37,719 nucleotides of DNA from an uncultured bacterium (GTDB lineage Bacteria > Bacillota > Clostridia > Oscillospirales > CAG-272), in the NCBI GenBank assembly GCA_949282345.1, contig CASDOQ010000053.1, forward strand, positions 1 to 37,719. Direction: 5' to 3'. This document shows positions 14,399 through 23,626 of the stretch, piece by piece (positions within the stretch are counted from its first letter, which is position 1; each line of letters starts with the position of its first letter). The notes under the pieces were generated by a model. It worked only from the letters and a program-made list of their open reading frames with translations. It had not been told where the DNA came from and did not search any database. The translations under genes were made by a program, and so were the position numbers.

Positions 14399-15463
14399 TC
14401 AAAGTTCCAGATAATCCCGGAGTTGCTTGCTTCTGAGAGGGTACCGAAGCTTGCGCAAAGCCTTTGCTTCGATCTGACGGATGCGCTCCCGCGTGATGTT
14501 GAAGCGCTGCCCTACCTCTTCCAGCGTCAGCGGGCGGCCGTTATACAGCCCGTACCGCAGACGGATGACCTCGGCTTCCCGCGGAGAAAGCGTCAGAAGC
14601 ACCGCCTGCAGTTGCTCGCGCAAAAGCGAATACGAGGCTGTCTCAGACGGGGTCGGAGAATCATTGTCCTCCACAAAGTCCCCGAGGTGGCTGTCTTCTT
14701 CTTCCCCGACCGGGGTCTCGAGCGAGACGGGATCCTGCGCGATCTTTAAAATCTCGCGCACCTTTTCCGGCGTGGTTTCCAAACGGGCCGCGATCTCCTC
14801 CGTGGTAGGTTCACGGCCAAGTTCCTGTAAAAGGACGCGGGTCACGCGGGAAACTTTATGGATCGTCTCGACCATATGTACGGGAATACGGATGGTGCGC
14901 GCCTGGTCGGCGATGGCGCGAGAGATCGCCTGCCGGATCCACCAGGTGGCGTAGGTGGAAAACTTATATCCTTTTCGGTAATCGAACTTCTCCACCGCTT
15001 TCATCAACCCGAGGTTCCCTTCCTGGATCAGGTCAAGAAGAAACATCCCTTTTCCGATATGCTTCTTGGCAATACTGACGACCAGACGGAGGTTGGCCCG
15101 CACCAATTCGTCCTTGGCGGCCTTGTCGCCGGCGGCCGCAAGCTCTGCCAGTTCCTTTTCGCGTTCTGCGGAAAGCAATGGGATCTTTCCGATATCTTTC
15201 AGATAAATGCGCACCGGGTCATCGGCGGAAAAATAGTCGGAAGCCAAAAGGTTTTCTATGGTTTCGGGATCGGTATCGGCCTCCTGCAATTCGGCATTTT
15301 CGGCCGGGTCGGAAAAGGAATCGGAATCCTCGTCCGTATCCGCATATACATGGGTCAGGTCATCGTCGATTTCTTCCAGTGCATTCATCAGACCGCTTTC
15401 CGTCAGCGGTGTCCCCTCAGAAACCTGGTCAAGATACTCGTTCACGTTCAGTCCGTCGTTCAT
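14399..15463 (-). CDS. Second RpoD-like primary sigma factor (tandem paralogue)
   Basis: A 354-residue sigma-70 protein of group 1/2. Regions 1.2-4.2 are all present: [16 protein letters not shown] (1.2), the region 2 core with [32 protein letters not shown] (2.3-2.4, -10 melting and recognition), region 3, and [18 protein letters not shown] (4.2, -35 recognition). The N-terminal region 1.1 is short and acidic. It lies 19 nt after rpoD in the same operon and has its own ribosome site (AAGGAAG, 7 nt before ATG 15463; an upstream TTG at 15481 is less likely). Its region 2.1 ([10 protein letters not shown]) is closer to the textbook RpoD form than that of its neighbour. It may share housekeeping work or act in a growth phase; this is not shown. 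Confidence 0.92.
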   Translation of the reverse strand: MNDGLNVNEYLDQVSEGTPLTESGLMNALEEIDDDLTHVYADTDEDSDSFSDPAENAELQEADTDPETIENLLASDYFSADDPVRIYLKDIGKIPLLSAEREKELAELAAAGDKAAKDELVRANLRLVVSIAKKHIGKGMFLLDLIQEGNLGLMKAVEKFDYRKGYKFSTYATWWIRQAISRAIADQARTIRIPVHMVETIHKVSRVTRVLLQELGREPTTEEIAARLETTPEKVREILKIAQDPVSLETPVGEEEDSHLGDFVEDNDSPTPSETASYSLLREQLQAVLLTLSPREAEVIRLRYGLYNGRPLTLEEVGQRFNITRERIRQIEAKALRKLRYPLRSKQLRDYLEL

Positions 15464-15482
15464 TTGAACACTTCCTTCCAAA

Positions 15483-16568
15483 TCAGATATCTAGATAATC
15501 GCGCAGGGCCTTGGAGCGGCTGGGGTGCCGCAACTTGCGGAGGGCTTTCGCCTCGATCTGTCTGATCCGCTCACGTGTGATGTCAAACTGTTTCCCGACT
15601 TCCTCCAGCGTCCGCATACGGCCGTCGGTCAGCCCGTACCGCAGTTTCAGGACTTCTTCTTCGCGTGACGTGAGCGTATGCAGGACCGCGCAAAGCTGTT
15701 CGCGGAGCAAAGAGAAGGTGGCGGCTTCCGCCGGGGCAGGCGTATCGGTATCTTCCACAAAATCCCCGAGATGGCTGTCCTCCTCCTCGCCGATGGGAGT
15801 CTCGAGCGAGACGGGATCCTGCGCGATCTTGAGGATCTCGCGCACCCGGTCGCCGGTCATGCCGAGGCGGGCGGCGATCTCATCGGTCGTCGGCTCGCGC
15901 CCCATCTCCTGCAAAAGCTGATGCGAAACACGCGAAACCTTATGGATCGTTTCGACCATATGCACGGGAATCCGAATGGTACGCGCCTGGTCGGCAATGG
16001 CGCGGGTGATGGCCTGCCGGATCCACCAGGTGGCATAGGTGGAAAACTTGTAACCCTTCCGATAATCATATTTCCCCGCCGCTTTGATCAGGCCGAGATT
16101 CCCTTCCTGGATCAGGTCGAGAAACGACATACCGCGCCGCAGATGGCGCCGGGCCACGTTCACCACGAGCCGCAGATTGGCTTCCACCAGTTCCTTCTTT
16201 GCGGCTTTGTCCCCGGATTCAATACGACGGGCAAGTTCGATCTCTTGTTCGGGATCAAGGCGCGGGATCTTTCCGATCTCCTTAAAATACATCTGTACAG
16301 GGTCATCGACCGGATATCCCTCTTCTTTCAGAAAAACTTCTATCCGCTCGGCCTTTTCAAAAGAGGATCTGTCCTCTTCAATTTCCCGGAGTTGCTCTTC
16401 GCTCGGGAAGGCATCTCCGTCATTGGCTTCCATGACGCGGTAGGATTCGTCGATATCATATTCCAGATCCTCCAGCGAGCTCATCAGGCCGTTCTCAAGG
16501 ATACGCGAATCGGCCGGTGCGTCGGCCAATATATGTTTCATATCGTCTTTTGTTTCGTCGTTCAGCAT
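15483..16568 (-). CDS. rpoD: RNA polymerase primary sigma factor RpoD
   Basis: A 361-residue primary sigma factor directing RNA polymerase to the TTGACA/TATAAT promoters seen throughout this window. Motifs: [16 protein letters not shown] (1.2), [19 protein letters not shown] (2.2), [17 protein letters not shown] (2.4) and [18 protein letters not shown] (4.2). Region 1.1 seems reduced to about 45 acidic residues. Region 2.1 reads [10 protein letters not shown], unlike the usual K-rich form. The ATG at 16568 follows GAGG and comes 1 nt after the dnaG stop; the longer open frame to 16751 runs through dnaG and is rejected. It sits in the classic dnaG-rpoD order and is followed by a second rpoD-like gene. 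Confidence 0.94.
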   Translation of the reverse strand: MLNDETKDDMKHILADAPADSRILENGLMSSLEDLEYDIDESYRVMEANDGDAFPSEEQLREIEEDRSSFEKAERIEVFLKEEGYPVDDPVQMYFKEIGKIPRLDPEQEIELARRIESGDKAAKKELVEANLRLVVNVARRHLRRGMSFLDLIQEGNLGLIKAAGKYDYRKGYKFSTYATWWIRQAITRAIADQARTIRIPVHMVETIHKVSRVSHQLLQEMGREPTTDEIAARLGMTGDRVREILKIAQDPVSLETPIGEEEDSHLGDFVEDTDTPAPAEAATFSLLREQLCAVLHTLTSREEEVLKLRYGLTDGRMRTLEEVGKQFDITRERIRQIEAKALRKLRHPSRSKALRDYLDI

Positions 16569-16569
16569 A

Positions 16570-18366
16570 TTATTCCTCGTTTTTTTGTTTGTTCCCTTCG
16601 CGTTCGCGCATCGCCTGAACCAATGCTTCCAGCCCCGAGAGCGTCGTGGACTGCTCGGCAAGGCGTTTTTGCTGCATGGCGCGGCGCAGCGCCTCCACGC
16701 TTTCTTTGAAGACGGCGTCTCCGTTATCGGTAAGTTCCATGCGCGAAACACGGATCTCGGTCATGCGGCCGATCTCCTCGTCGGTAAACAGTTCGTTGAG
16801 CGCGGCGGTATCCGGCCCCTCGGCCGTATAATGATCCCGGATAAAAGCGAATATCCGCTTCCCGAGCCCCGTAAAGAAGTCGTCTTCCGTCAGCGCGATC
16901 TCAGGTCGCTTTGCGGCATCTCGATGAGCGGGATATAACAAGAGGAGCGACAGGACCGTATTCTCGCAATTGGACAAAAGCGGGTCGCGGGCGCGGTCGG
17001 GATTGATCCTGTCTCCGTACCCGGCGGTATTCTGCCGGATGGCTTCCAGCGATTCCTGCTTGTCCCGCTTGGCGCGCCGCTGCATTTCGCGAAGCACATC
17101 ATTGCGGATCCCGGCCGGATCGATGCCGAGGCGTTTGGAAACCTCGGAAATATATATGTCTCTTTCTGCCTCGGAATAAACCCCGGAAATCACGCGGCAA
17201 AGTTCTGCTGCCGCCGCGATTTTTTCCTGCGGCACTTCAATATTGTGACGTGAAAGGACCTTATCAAGATTGAATTCGAACTTGCTGAGACTCTTATCGA
17301 GCAACGAGCGGAAAGCGTCGGCGCCGAATTTTCGGATGTATTCGTCCGGGTCCTTTGCGCCATTGATATGTAGAACCGAGACCGAAAGTCCGACCGGCTC
17401 CAGAAGCGAAATGGCGCGGGCGGTGGCCTTTTGCCCCGCTTCGTCGCTGTCATAAGAAAGGATCACGCGCTTTGTATAATGGCTGATCAGCCGCGCCTGT
17501 TCGGGGGTAATCGCGGTGCCGAGCGTGGCGACGGCATTGGTGAATCCCGCCGAATGCATGGCAATCACGTCCATATATCCCTCGCAGAGTATCAGGCGCT
17601 CCGCGCAACTCTGGCGGGCGAAGTTCAGGGCATAGAGATTCTTGCTTTTCTTGAAGACCGGCGTATCGGAGGAGTTCTTGTATTTCTGCGGCGAAGAATC
17701 GAGCACACGGCCGCCAAAGGCGATGACGTTCCCCGCCACGTCGATGATCGGGAAGATCACCCGATCCCGGAAGGACTGATAGAGTTCCCCGTTCTTCTCA
17801 CTCTTTCCGCACAAAAAGGCCGCAACCAGTTCATCCTCCCGGTACCCGAGCCCCTTGAAATACGAAACGAATCCGCGCGGGTCATAAGGAGCGAATCCCA
17901 GACCAAAATGCTTGATGACCGACAGGGAAAGTCCGCGTTTTTCGGTAAAATAGGCGCGAGCGGCCGCCGCCGCCGGGGTGTTGTCAAAGAGCCGCGCGTG
18001 GAAATAACGGGCGGCTTCCCGGTTCAGTTCCAGGATACGATTCCGATCAAAGCGAGGGGTATCGGCGCCGGAATCCGAGCGGACGAAAGGAATGCCGGCA
18101 CGCTTGGCCAGTACTTCTACCGCATCCTCGAAGTTCATGTTTTCGGCTTTTTTCAGGAAGGTAATGGCATCCCCTCCGGCCCCGCATCCAAAGCAGTAAA
18201 AGCTGTTGTCTCCCGGATAGACGACGAAGGAAGGCGTGCGTTCGCTGTGAAAAGGGCAAAGCCCCTTCAGGGTGGAGCCGGCCCGCTTCAGCGTAACGTA
18301 GGGGGAAATGACCGCCTCGATCGACGTGCGCGACAAAACCTCGTCCACAAGACTCTTGTCAATCAT
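16570..18366 (-). CDS. dnaG: DNA primase
   Basis: A 598-residue primase that makes RNA primers for replication at the fork with DnaB. Domains: a CHC2 zinc finger with C37, H40, C58 and C61; the catalytic core with the basic DRVIFPI region near 201-207; and a Toprim fold with [11 protein letters not shown] (259-269, acidic E262) and SYDSDEAG (304-311). The C-terminal helicase-binding domain follows. The ATG at 18366 is chosen because it overlaps the dgt stop as ATGA and has GGAAGGGG upstream; an in-frame ATG six codons earlier lacks a good ribosome site. It is in the order dgt-dnaG-rpoD, common in Clostridia. Confidence 0.96.
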   Translation of the reverse strand: MIDKSLVDEVLSRTSIEAVISPYVTLKRAGSTLKGLCPFHSERTPSFVVYPGDNSFYCFGCGAGGDAITFLKKAENMNFEDAVEVLAKRAGIPFVRSDSGADTPRFDRNRILELNREAARYFHARLFDNTPAAAAARAYFTEKRGLSLSVIKHFGLGFAPYDPRGFVSYFKGLGYREDELVAAFLCGKSEKNGELYQSFRDRVIFPIIDVAGNVIAFGGRVLDSSPQKYKNSSDTPVFKKSKNLYALNFARQSCAERLILCEGYMDVIAMHSAGFTNAVATLGTAITPEQARLISHYTKRVILSYDSDEAGQKATARAISLLEPVGLSVSVLHINGAKDPDEYIRKFGADAFRSLLDKSLSKFEFNLDKVLSRHNIEVPQEKIAAAAELCRVISGVYSEAERDIYISEVSKRLGIDPAGIRNDVLREMQRRAKRDKQESLEAIRQNTAGYGDRINPDRARDPLLSNCENTVLSLLLLYPAHRDAAKRPEIALTEDDFFTGLGKRIFAFIRDHYTAEGPDTAALNELFTDEEIGRMTEIRVSRMELTDNGDAVFKESVEALRRAMQQKRLAEQSTTLSGLEALVQAMREREGNKQKNEE

Positions 18367-19376
18367 GCAGACGGCCCCTTCCATGCTTTCGGAATAAAGA
18401 GATCGCGGAAGGTCTCAATGGCATAGCGGTCGGTCATTCCGGAAATATAATCGCAGACGCAACGCGGCGTGCCGTCCCGCGGAAGATTGCGCACATAGAG
18501 CGGCGGCATTTCTCCGGGGTGTACAAGGTAATATTCATACAGCCGGCACAGCAGATCCTTCGCGCGGGCCTCCTCGGCTTTGGCGGCGGAATTCGTGTAT
18601 ACATTCGCATACATAAAGTTTCTCAGTTCATCGAAGGCTGCGGCGATATCAGGCTCCATCCGGATCTCGTTTTGTCCGCTGCTCGCCGTGATGACAGAGG
18701 AAACGAGGCGGTTGATGCGTTCGGAATGCCCCTGTCCCAGCATGTCCAAAAGATGGCGCGGAATATCCGAAAGCGTGAGGATTCCGGCGCGGCAGGCATC
18801 GTCGATATCGTGGTTGACATAGGCGATCCGATCGGCGAATTTCACGATGATGCCTTCCAGCGTGGAGGCCATATGCTTTCCGGTATGATTGACGATCCCG
18901 TCGCGTACTTCATAGGTAAGGTTCAGCCCCGCGCCGTCGTTTTCGAGAAGATCCACCACGCGCAGGCTTTGCTCGTAATGCGTGAAGGTGGGGTCGAAGC
19001 AGGAGCGCATCGCGACTTCCCCTGCATGGCCGAAGGGGGTGTGACCGAGGTCGTGCCCGAGGGCGGCCGCCTCCGTCAGATCCTCATTCAGCGAAAGGGC
19101 ACGGGCGATGATACGTGCGATCTGTGTGACCTCCAACGTATGGGTCATGCGGGTCCTGTAATGTTCATCCTCCGGGGAAAAAAAGACCTGGGTCTTATGT
19201 ATGAGACGACGAAAGGCCTTGGAATGAAGGATCCGATCGCGGTCGCGTTGAAACTCTGTCCGGCAATCGCTGGGCTCGCAGGGGTGCTGTCTGCCGCGCG
19301 TGTTTTCCGTCAGAAAAGCGAACCGGGAAAAATAGGCACGTTCACGCTCGAGGAAAAGGTCTTTCAGATTGCTCAT
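18363..19376 (-). CDS. dgt: dGTPase-like HD-domain triphosphohydrolase
   Basis: A 337-residue HD-superfamily enzyme of the deoxyguanosinetriphosphate triphosphohydrolase family, which splits dNTPs to nucleoside and tripolyphosphate and trims nucleotide pools. Motifs: DRDRILHSKAFRRLIHKTQVF (about 47-66), the metal-binding H in RTRMTHTLEV, then LGHDLGHTPFGHAGE (the HD pair), and a later DRIAYVNHDIDDA (third D). The ATG at 19376 is favoured by AAAGGAG 5 nt upstream over an earlier in-frame start. It heads the dgt-dnaG-rpoD-rpoD2 group; I could not identify a convincing promoter in the 83-nt gap before it. Substrate range is not predictable from the sequence. Confidence 0.92.
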   Translation of the reverse strand: MSNLKDLFLERERAYFSRFAFLTENTRGRQHPCEPSDCRTEFQRDRDRILHSKAFRRLIHKTQVFFSPEDEHYRTRMTHTLEVTQIARIIARALSLNEDLTEAAALGHDLGHTPFGHAGEVAMRSCFDPTFTHYEQSLRVVDLLENDGAGLNLTYEVRDGIVNHTGKHMASTLEGIIVKFADRIAYVNHDIDDACRAGILTLSDIPRHLLDMLGQGHSERINRLVSSVITASSGQNEIRMEPDIAAAFDELRNFMYANVYTNSAAKAEEARAKDLLCRLYEYYLVHPGEMPPLYVRNLPRDGTPRCVCDYISGMTDRYAIETFRDLFIPKAWKGPSA

Positions 19377-19459
19377 ACATACTCCTTTCGGTCGTGTTGA
19401 CGCAGGACGAAAAATCATTCTTACATAAGATAAATACGCAGAGAAAGCGGCATTTTACT

Positions 19460-20104
19460 TTATTTTTCCCGCAAATTCTTTTTTACGACAAGAATTTCTT
19501 CCCGGCGGACAAAAACCGGGGTGAGTTTTCCGGCCGACGCCTCATAAAGGAGCGCGGAAAGCGAGGCCTCCTCGCTTGCGGGGATCGAATAGAAAACCTC
19601 GACCCGATCGGTAAAGACGGTTTCTCCGGGCGTGGCGCCGTGTGCGCGAAGCAAGGAGAGAAATTTGTCATACTCCCCGTATCCGCAGAAGAAACGGTAA
19701 AAAGAATAGGGGACCGCCGTTGCGATCCCGGCTTTTTGCAGGGCGGAAACAGCGGCCGCAGTATACGCGCGGCAGAGCCCCCCGGTTCCCAGCAGGACCC
19801 CTCCGAAATACCGAGTGACCGTGATCAGCGCATCGGTACAACCGTTCTTCCGCAAGACCTCAAGCACGGGCAAGCCGGCCGTCCCCTGCGGCTCCCGGTC
19901 ATCGCTGTAGCGCGTTTTTTGCCCGTCCCGTAAAAGATAGGCGTATACGGTATGGCGCGCATCGGGAAATTCCTCGCGCACTGCCCGGATCTGCGAGACG
20001 GCTTCCTCTTCGCTCGTCACGCGGAAAGCGTCCGCGATGAAAACCGAGCGTTTTTCTTCGTATTCCGCGCGGGCATGGCCCGCCACGGTGCAGTACTCAC
20101 TCAT
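19460..20104 (-). CDS. yigZ: YigZ/IMPACT family protein
   Basis: A 214-residue protein of the YigZ family, with an IMPACT-like N-terminal domain (about 10-120) and a DUF1949 ferredoxin-like C-terminal domain (about 135-205). Recognisable motifs are the KRSVFIA start, DARHTVYAYLL, SDDREPQGTAGLPVLEVL and TRYFGGVLLGTGGLCRAYTAA. The eukaryotic homologue IMPACT regulates translation; the bacterial role is not settled. It overlaps hflX by 8 nt and so depends on it for translation; its own ribosome site is weak. Followed by dgt after 83 nt. Confidence 0.93.
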   Translation of the reverse strand: MSEYCTVAGHARAEYEEKRSVFIADAFRVTSEEEAVSQIRAVREEFPDARHTVYAYLLRDGQKTRYSDDREPQGTAGLPVLEVLRKNGCTDALITVTRYFGGVLLGTGGLCRAYTAAAVSALQKAGIATAVPYSFYRFFCGYGEYDKFLSLLRAHGATPGETVFTDRVEVFYSIPASEEASLSALLYEASAGKLTPVFVRREEILVVKKNLREK

Positions 20105-21380
20105 TTTCTTTCTGCCCTAAAATAAATTCAGAATATTTGCCATAATTCTTGCTATCCAGCAAGAATCTTACCCGAATTCCGTCGGTTTCATAGGAGGGTT
20201 CTCCCAGGGGAACGCACTCTTTTTTCAGCGTGTTCAGCACGCCGGCACGGTCGTACGGCAGGAGCAATTCCGCCTCCCGCTTCCCCGCTTTCAGGCATTC
20301 CGTGATGGCGGAAAGCAAGGCGGGGATCCCCCGTCCGTCGCGCGCCGAGAGGAAAACACGCCGACTCCCGGCGCGATACGCTTCCTCCCGGAAAGACGCC
20401 GCCCGGTCGCATTTATTGTAGACGATCAGGCGAGGCGTTTCGGCGGCGCCGAGCGAAGAAAGAAGCTCCTCCGTCACGCGCAGTTCGGCCTCGGATTCCG
20501 GGTCGGAGATATCGCAGAGGATCAGCAAAAGGTCGGCACAGACAGCCTCTTCAAGCGTTGAACGGAAGGCGTCCACCAGGTGGTGCGGCAGGCGGCGGAT
20601 GAATCCGACTGTATCCGTGAGAAGCACCTCGGTTTTATCCGGCAGAGTAAGCCGTCGGGTGGTCGGGTCGAGGGTGGCAAACAGTTTGTCCGCTTCCAGT
20701 ACTCCGGCGTCGGTCAGGAGGTTCAGCAACGTAGACTTCCCCGCATTCGTATATCCGACGATCGCGATCTTCGGGATCCCGCTCTTTTCCCGGGCGGCGC
20801 GCATGGTGGCGCGTGTCTTCGTCAGTTCAGCGATCTGCGCCCGCAGGATCGCTTCGCGTTGTTTGAGATATCGCCGGTCGGTTTCGAGTTTGGATTCGCC
20901 GGGGCCGCGCGTGCCGATCCGCCCCTCCTGCCGGGAAAGCGATTCCCCCTTGCCGGAAAGGCGCGGTGCGGTATATCGGAGCTGTGCCAGTTCGACCTGC
21001 AGTTTTCCTTCTCCGCTGACCGCGTGGAGCGAAAAAATATCAAGGATCAGCATGGTACGGTCGATGACGTCCGGGCCGTCCAGCGCATCTTCGATATTCC
21101 GGATCTGTGAGGGGGAAAGTTCGTCGTTGAATACGACCAGGTCAACCTCTTCATTCCGGCAAAGGTCAGCCAGTTCCCGGAGTTTTCCGCTCCCGATGCA
21201 GGTGGCCGGATCGGGGGTATCCTTGAACTGCAACAGGCGACCGACCGTCGTAGCCCCCGCCGTAGTGAGCAGGCGGACCAGCTCATCCATCTCAACCGTT
21301 ATCCCGGCTTCTTCCTTGGCGGTACGGCAGAGTCCGACGATGACAGCCTTCTGTTTTTCTTTTTTTTCGCTCGTTCTCAT
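20097..21380 (-). CDS. hflX: Ribosome-associated GTPase HflX
   Basis: A 427-residue GTPase that splits stalled ribosomes under stress in several bacteria. N-terminal HflX domain with GSGKLRELADL and VVFNDELSPSQIRNIE, then the basic glycine-rich link RIGTRGPGESKLETDRR. GTPase motifs follow: G1 GYTNAGKST, G3 DTVGFIRRLP and G4 NKCD. ATG follows AAGGA with a 7-nt gap. The rpmE terminator lies between rpmE and hflX, and I see no clear own promoter in the 54 nt after it, so transcription may come by readthrough. The 3' end overlaps yigZ. Confidence 0.96.
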   Translation of the reverse strand: MRTSEKKEKQKAVIVGLCRTAKEEAGITVEMDELVRLLTTAGATTVGRLLQFKDTPDPATCIGSGKLRELADLCRNEEVDLVVFNDELSPSQIRNIEDALDGPDVIDRTMLILDIFSLHAVSGEGKLQVELAQLRYTAPRLSGKGESLSRQEGRIGTRGPGESKLETDRRYLKQREAILRAQIAELTKTRATMRAAREKSGIPKIAIVGYTNAGKSTLLNLLTDAGVLEADKLFATLDPTTRRLTLPDKTEVLLTDTVGFIRRLPHHLVDAFRSTLEEAVCADLLLILCDISDPESEAELRVTEELLSSLGAAETPRLIVYNKCDRAASFREEAYRAGSRRVFLSARDGRGIPALLSAITECLKAGKREAELLLPYDRAGVLNTLKKECVPLGEPSYETDGIRVRFLLDSKNYGKYSEFILGQKENE

Positions 21381-21433
21381 TTTTCGGTCCTTTTCCGATA
21401 AATCATCCTGCTTTTTTCTTCCCCTTTACAGAG

Positions 21434-21465
21434 AAAAAAGGCGTGAGAGCATTGCTCACCACGCC
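21434..21465 (-). terminator. Terminator of rpmE
   Basis: On the minus strand, GGCGTG...CACGCC with an inner GAGC/GCTC stem (21440-21465) is followed by TTTTTT. It separates rpmE from hflX. Confidence 0.85.
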
Positions 21466-21480
21466 AAATTGCTTTTTGGT

Positions 21481-21687
21481 TTATTTGCCAGCCGCGGCAA
21501 GACGCTTTTTGAATCTGTCAACGCGTCCGCCGGCATCTACGAACTTCTGCTTGCCGGTGAAGAACGGATGGCAGTTGGAGCAGATATCAACCGTCATATC
21601 GCCTTTCACAGAACGGGTAACAACCTCGTTCCCGCAGGCGCAACGAATCGTAGCAGTCTTATAATCGGGATGGATTCCAGGTTTCAT
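21481..21687 (-). CDS. rpmE: 50S ribosomal protein L31
   Basis: A 68-residue ribosomal protein of the zinc-binding (C+) type: C16 and C18 (CACG) and C36 and C39 (CSNCHPF) form the zinc ribbon. It begins [18 protein letters not shown] and ends with a basic helix, the normal length. It has its own promoter and terminator and lies between sigE and hflX. Zinc-rich L31 can be replaced by a zinc-free form under zinc starvation; no such paralogue is in this window. Confidence 0.97.
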   Translation of the reverse strand: MKPGIHPDYKTATIRCACGNEVVTRSVKGDMTVDICSNCHPFFTGKQKFVDAGGRVDRFKKRLAAAGK

Positions 21688-21723
21688 TTTTACACCTCTT
21701 TGTTCGTTTCATAATACTAAGCT

Positions 21724-21752
21724 ATTATATCACAGTATTTTCTGCAATGCAA
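21724..21752 (-). promoter_or_regulatory. Promoter of rpmE
   Basis: On the minus strand, TTGCAT (21747-21752), a 17-nt spacer and TATAAT (21724-21729), with a leader of about 30 nt. It lies immediately behind the sigE stop with no terminator between. Confidence 0.8.
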
Positions 21753-21770
21753 GACCTTTTTCAAAAAAAT

Positions 21771-22499
21771 TCAGATTTTTTCAACCATACTGACCCGCAG
21801 TTCTTCCATGATCTTCTTTTCAAGGCGGGAAATGTAGGATTGCGAGATGCCGAGCATATCCGCTACCTCCTTTTGCGTGCGCTCGCGCCCGCCGCCAAGG
21901 CCAAAGCGGAGTTCGATGATCTCCCGCTCGCGCGGTCGGAGACGAGCCACCGATTCACGTACCATTTTCCGTTCCTCTACCTCTTCGATCCGTCGGCAGA
22001 CAACGTCCGCATCGCTCCCCAGCACATCGGAAAGCAAGAGTTCATTCCCGTCCCAGTCGACGTTCAGGGGCTCGTCGATCGAGATCTCGCGTTTTTGTCC
22101 GTTCGATTTTCGCAGATACATCAGAATTTCGTTTTCAATGCAACGCGAGGCATAGGTGGCCAATTTGATATTTTTATCGGGTTGAAAGGTATTGGCGGCC
22201 TTCATCAGCCCCACCGTCCCGATCGAGATGAGATCTTCAATATTGATCCCGGTACTTTCAAATTTTTTTGCAATATATACCACAAGGCGTAGATTGCGCT
22301 CCACCAGCGTCTTTTTAAGTTCCGCATCCTCCCCGATGCGGGAAAGAATGCTGGCCTCCTCTTCTCTACTGAGCGGAGCGGGGAGTACCGTTGCCCCGTT
22401 CACGTAATAGATCTTTCCCCAATCCTTCGGTAAAAAAAGACGAAAGAAAAATCTGCGCAACTTACCGAACAGTTTTTTGAAAAATTGCAGGAATCTCAT
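21771..22499 (-). CDS. sigE: Sporulation sigma factor sigma-E precursor
   Basis: A 242-residue mother-cell sigma factor, made as inactive pro-sigma-E. The basic, aromatic-rich N-terminus ([21 protein letters not shown], with membrane affinity) is the pro-sequence that SpoIIGA removes; cleavage probably falls around residues 20-30. Following conserved segments: [57 protein letters not shown], and the region 4.2 [14 protein letters not shown]. The start has an ideal GGAGGTGATC site. It follows spoIIGA in the usual order; sigG, often next in Firmicutes, is not adjacent here. Confidence 0.97.
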   Translation of the reverse strand: MRFLQFFKKLFGKLRRFFFRLFLPKDWGKIYYVNGATVLPAPLSREEEASILSRIGEDAELKKTLVERNLRLVVYIAKKFESTGINIEDLISIGTVGLMKAANTFQPDKNIKLATYASRCIENEILMYLRKSNGQKREISIDEPLNVDWDGNELLLSDVLGSDADVVCRRIEEVEERKMVRESVARLRPREREIIELRFGLGGGRERTQKEVADMLGISQSYISRLEKKIMEELRVSMVEKI

Positions 22500-22514
22500 G
22501 CGATCACCTCCGGA

Positions 22515-23390
22515 TTATGAAATCAATGCGGCAGGAACGATAGCGCCGAATCCGTTGAAGTTCTTCTCCTGACCAGAAAGAACCAGAACGGCATCGGCTT
22601 TATAGGATCCTTCTTTATCCGTCAGCCGGATCTCATCCGGCGTGTATCCAATCAGTAATTGACTTCCCCCGAGCGATTCCGCGGGGATGAGACGGATCCG
22701 GCGTCGGCTTCCCGGCGAAAGTGACGTCGGATCCAACGTGCCGGACTCCGAAAGCCGGAGAACATCAGGCGGCAGCACCTGACGCACATAACGCGGAGAA
22801 ACGACGATACAGGCACGGCCGGTGAGTGGGTCGCGCAAATGGTTTCCGCTGTCGACCATCGCGGGGAAACGCCCGCTTTTTCCATTATTCCCGATACAAA
22901 GTTCCACGCATTTTGTCGCCCTCTGAACGGCGAACAGCCGGACGCTGAGCCGGATCAGCCCGGCGCAAAGGAGAGCCATAGCAAAAAAGACCGTGATCTT
23001 TGCTTCGCCGCCGGTGAGAAAATCCCAAAGAACGCGCCGGTCCTTCAAGAAACGGTCGAGCGCCTGATAGAACGCCGTCAGCATCCCGCCGAAGAGAAAG
23101 GAAACTGCGTAAAAGAGAGCAGAAAGAAAAAAGAAACGCCTGCGACCGGCCGCACTGCCATAAGCAATAAAGCACATCAGCAAAGAAACAGCGATATGTA
23201 GAAGCAGGGAAACCGTGCCGTTTCCGGGGAGAACGGCGGCCGCCACGGCGTACCCCGCGCCGAGCAGTGCCCCGAGGAGCAACGACCTCTGCCGCCTCCG
23301 GAGATGAAGAAGCCTGCCGCACAGGGCAAGCGCGAGAAAATCCATGGAAAAATTGATGACAAACAGTACATCCGCATATACGACCTGCAT
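22515..23390 (-). CDS. spoIIGA: Sigma-E processing peptidase SpoIIGA
   Basis: A 291-residue membrane protease that cleaves pro-sigma-E after a signal from the forespore. Five hydrophobic segments occupy about residues 5-155, followed by a soluble aspartic-protease-like domain with the active motif MVDSGNHLRDPLTG (catalytic Asp about 180). In Bacillus the equivalent Asp lies at a similar position. The ATG at 23390 is chosen because AAGGA is 8 nt upstream, while the earlier ATG (23399) directly abuts it. It precedes sigE in one unit and lies behind a proposed long-spacer promoter. Confidence 0.95.
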   Translation of the reverse strand: MQVVYADVLFVINFSMDFLALALCGRLLHLRRRQRSLLLGALLGAGYAVAAAVLPGNGTVSLLLHIAVSLLMCFIAYGSAAGRRRFFFLSALFYAVSFLFGGMLTAFYQALDRFLKDRRVLWDFLTGGEAKITVFFAMALLCAGLIRLSVRLFAVQRATKCVELCIGNNGKSGRFPAMVDSGNHLRDPLTGRACIVVSPRYVRQVLPPDVLRLSESGTLDPTSLSPGSRRRIRLIPAESLGGSQLLIGYTPDEIRLTDKEGSYKADAVLVLSGQEKNFNGFGAIVPAALIS

Positions 23391-23412
23391 CTTAACCATC
23401 CTTTCTGTCTTT

Positions 23413-23446
23413 ATTATATGCGGATCCGCAGGGGAAATATGTCACA
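23413..23446 (-). promoter_or_regulatory. Candidate long-spacer promoter of spoIIGA-sigE
   Basis: On the minus strand, TATAAT (23413-23418) and a TGTGAC element (23441-23446) are separated by 22 nt; TTGTGA in the other register would give 23. The Bacillus spoIIG promoter, activated by Spo0A, also has an unusual 22-nt spacer. The spacer contains a perfect 12-nt palindrome TGCGGATCCGCA (23419-23430). No exact 0A box (TGTCGAA) is seen here. Confidence 0.45.
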
Positions 23447-23524
23447 ATCCGCCCGGACGTTCAAGAATTCTTTTCCCGTGGAAAATCGCCGTAACGCGGT
23501 GAAAAGAGGTTTTTCCAAAGAAAC

Positions 23525-23564
23525 AAAAAAAGAAAAAGCGGGAACGAAAGAAGAGTCGTTCCCG
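23525..23564 (-). terminator. Terminator of the mrp operon
   Basis: CGGGAACGA (23539-23547) pairs with TCGTTCCCG (23556-23564), followed on the minus strand by CTTTTTCTTTTTTTG. It ends the long housekeeping operon before spoIIGA. Confidence 0.88.
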
Positions 23565-23573
23565 CGGGAATTA

Positions 23574-23626
23574 AAATTTTTCCGGGCACTTTCAAAGAAG
23601 AAATTTTCCGTGCGCTTTCAAAGAAG
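23574..23626. repeat. Imperfect tandem repeat at the 3' end of mrp
   Basis: Two adjacent copies of a 26-27-nt unit (23574-23600 and 23601-23626), each containing CTTTCAAAGAAG. They differ at about three positions. The second copy reaches into the last codons of mrp and includes its stop, so a slippage duplication may have changed the 3' end or untranslated region. Confidence 0.7.

Noticed and set aside
16569..16751. Upstream extension of rpoD into dnaG
   Set aside because: The ATG at 16568 has a proper GAGG site and the extension is out of frame with dnaG and lacks sigma-factor features.
17431..18426. A 331-codon plus-strand open frame opposite dnaG
   Set aside because: It mirrors the primase gene; the real coding signal, domains and overlaps are on the minus strand.
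23574..23626. Start of a CRISPR array
   Set aside because: Only two imperfect adjacent copies with no spacer and no cas genes.
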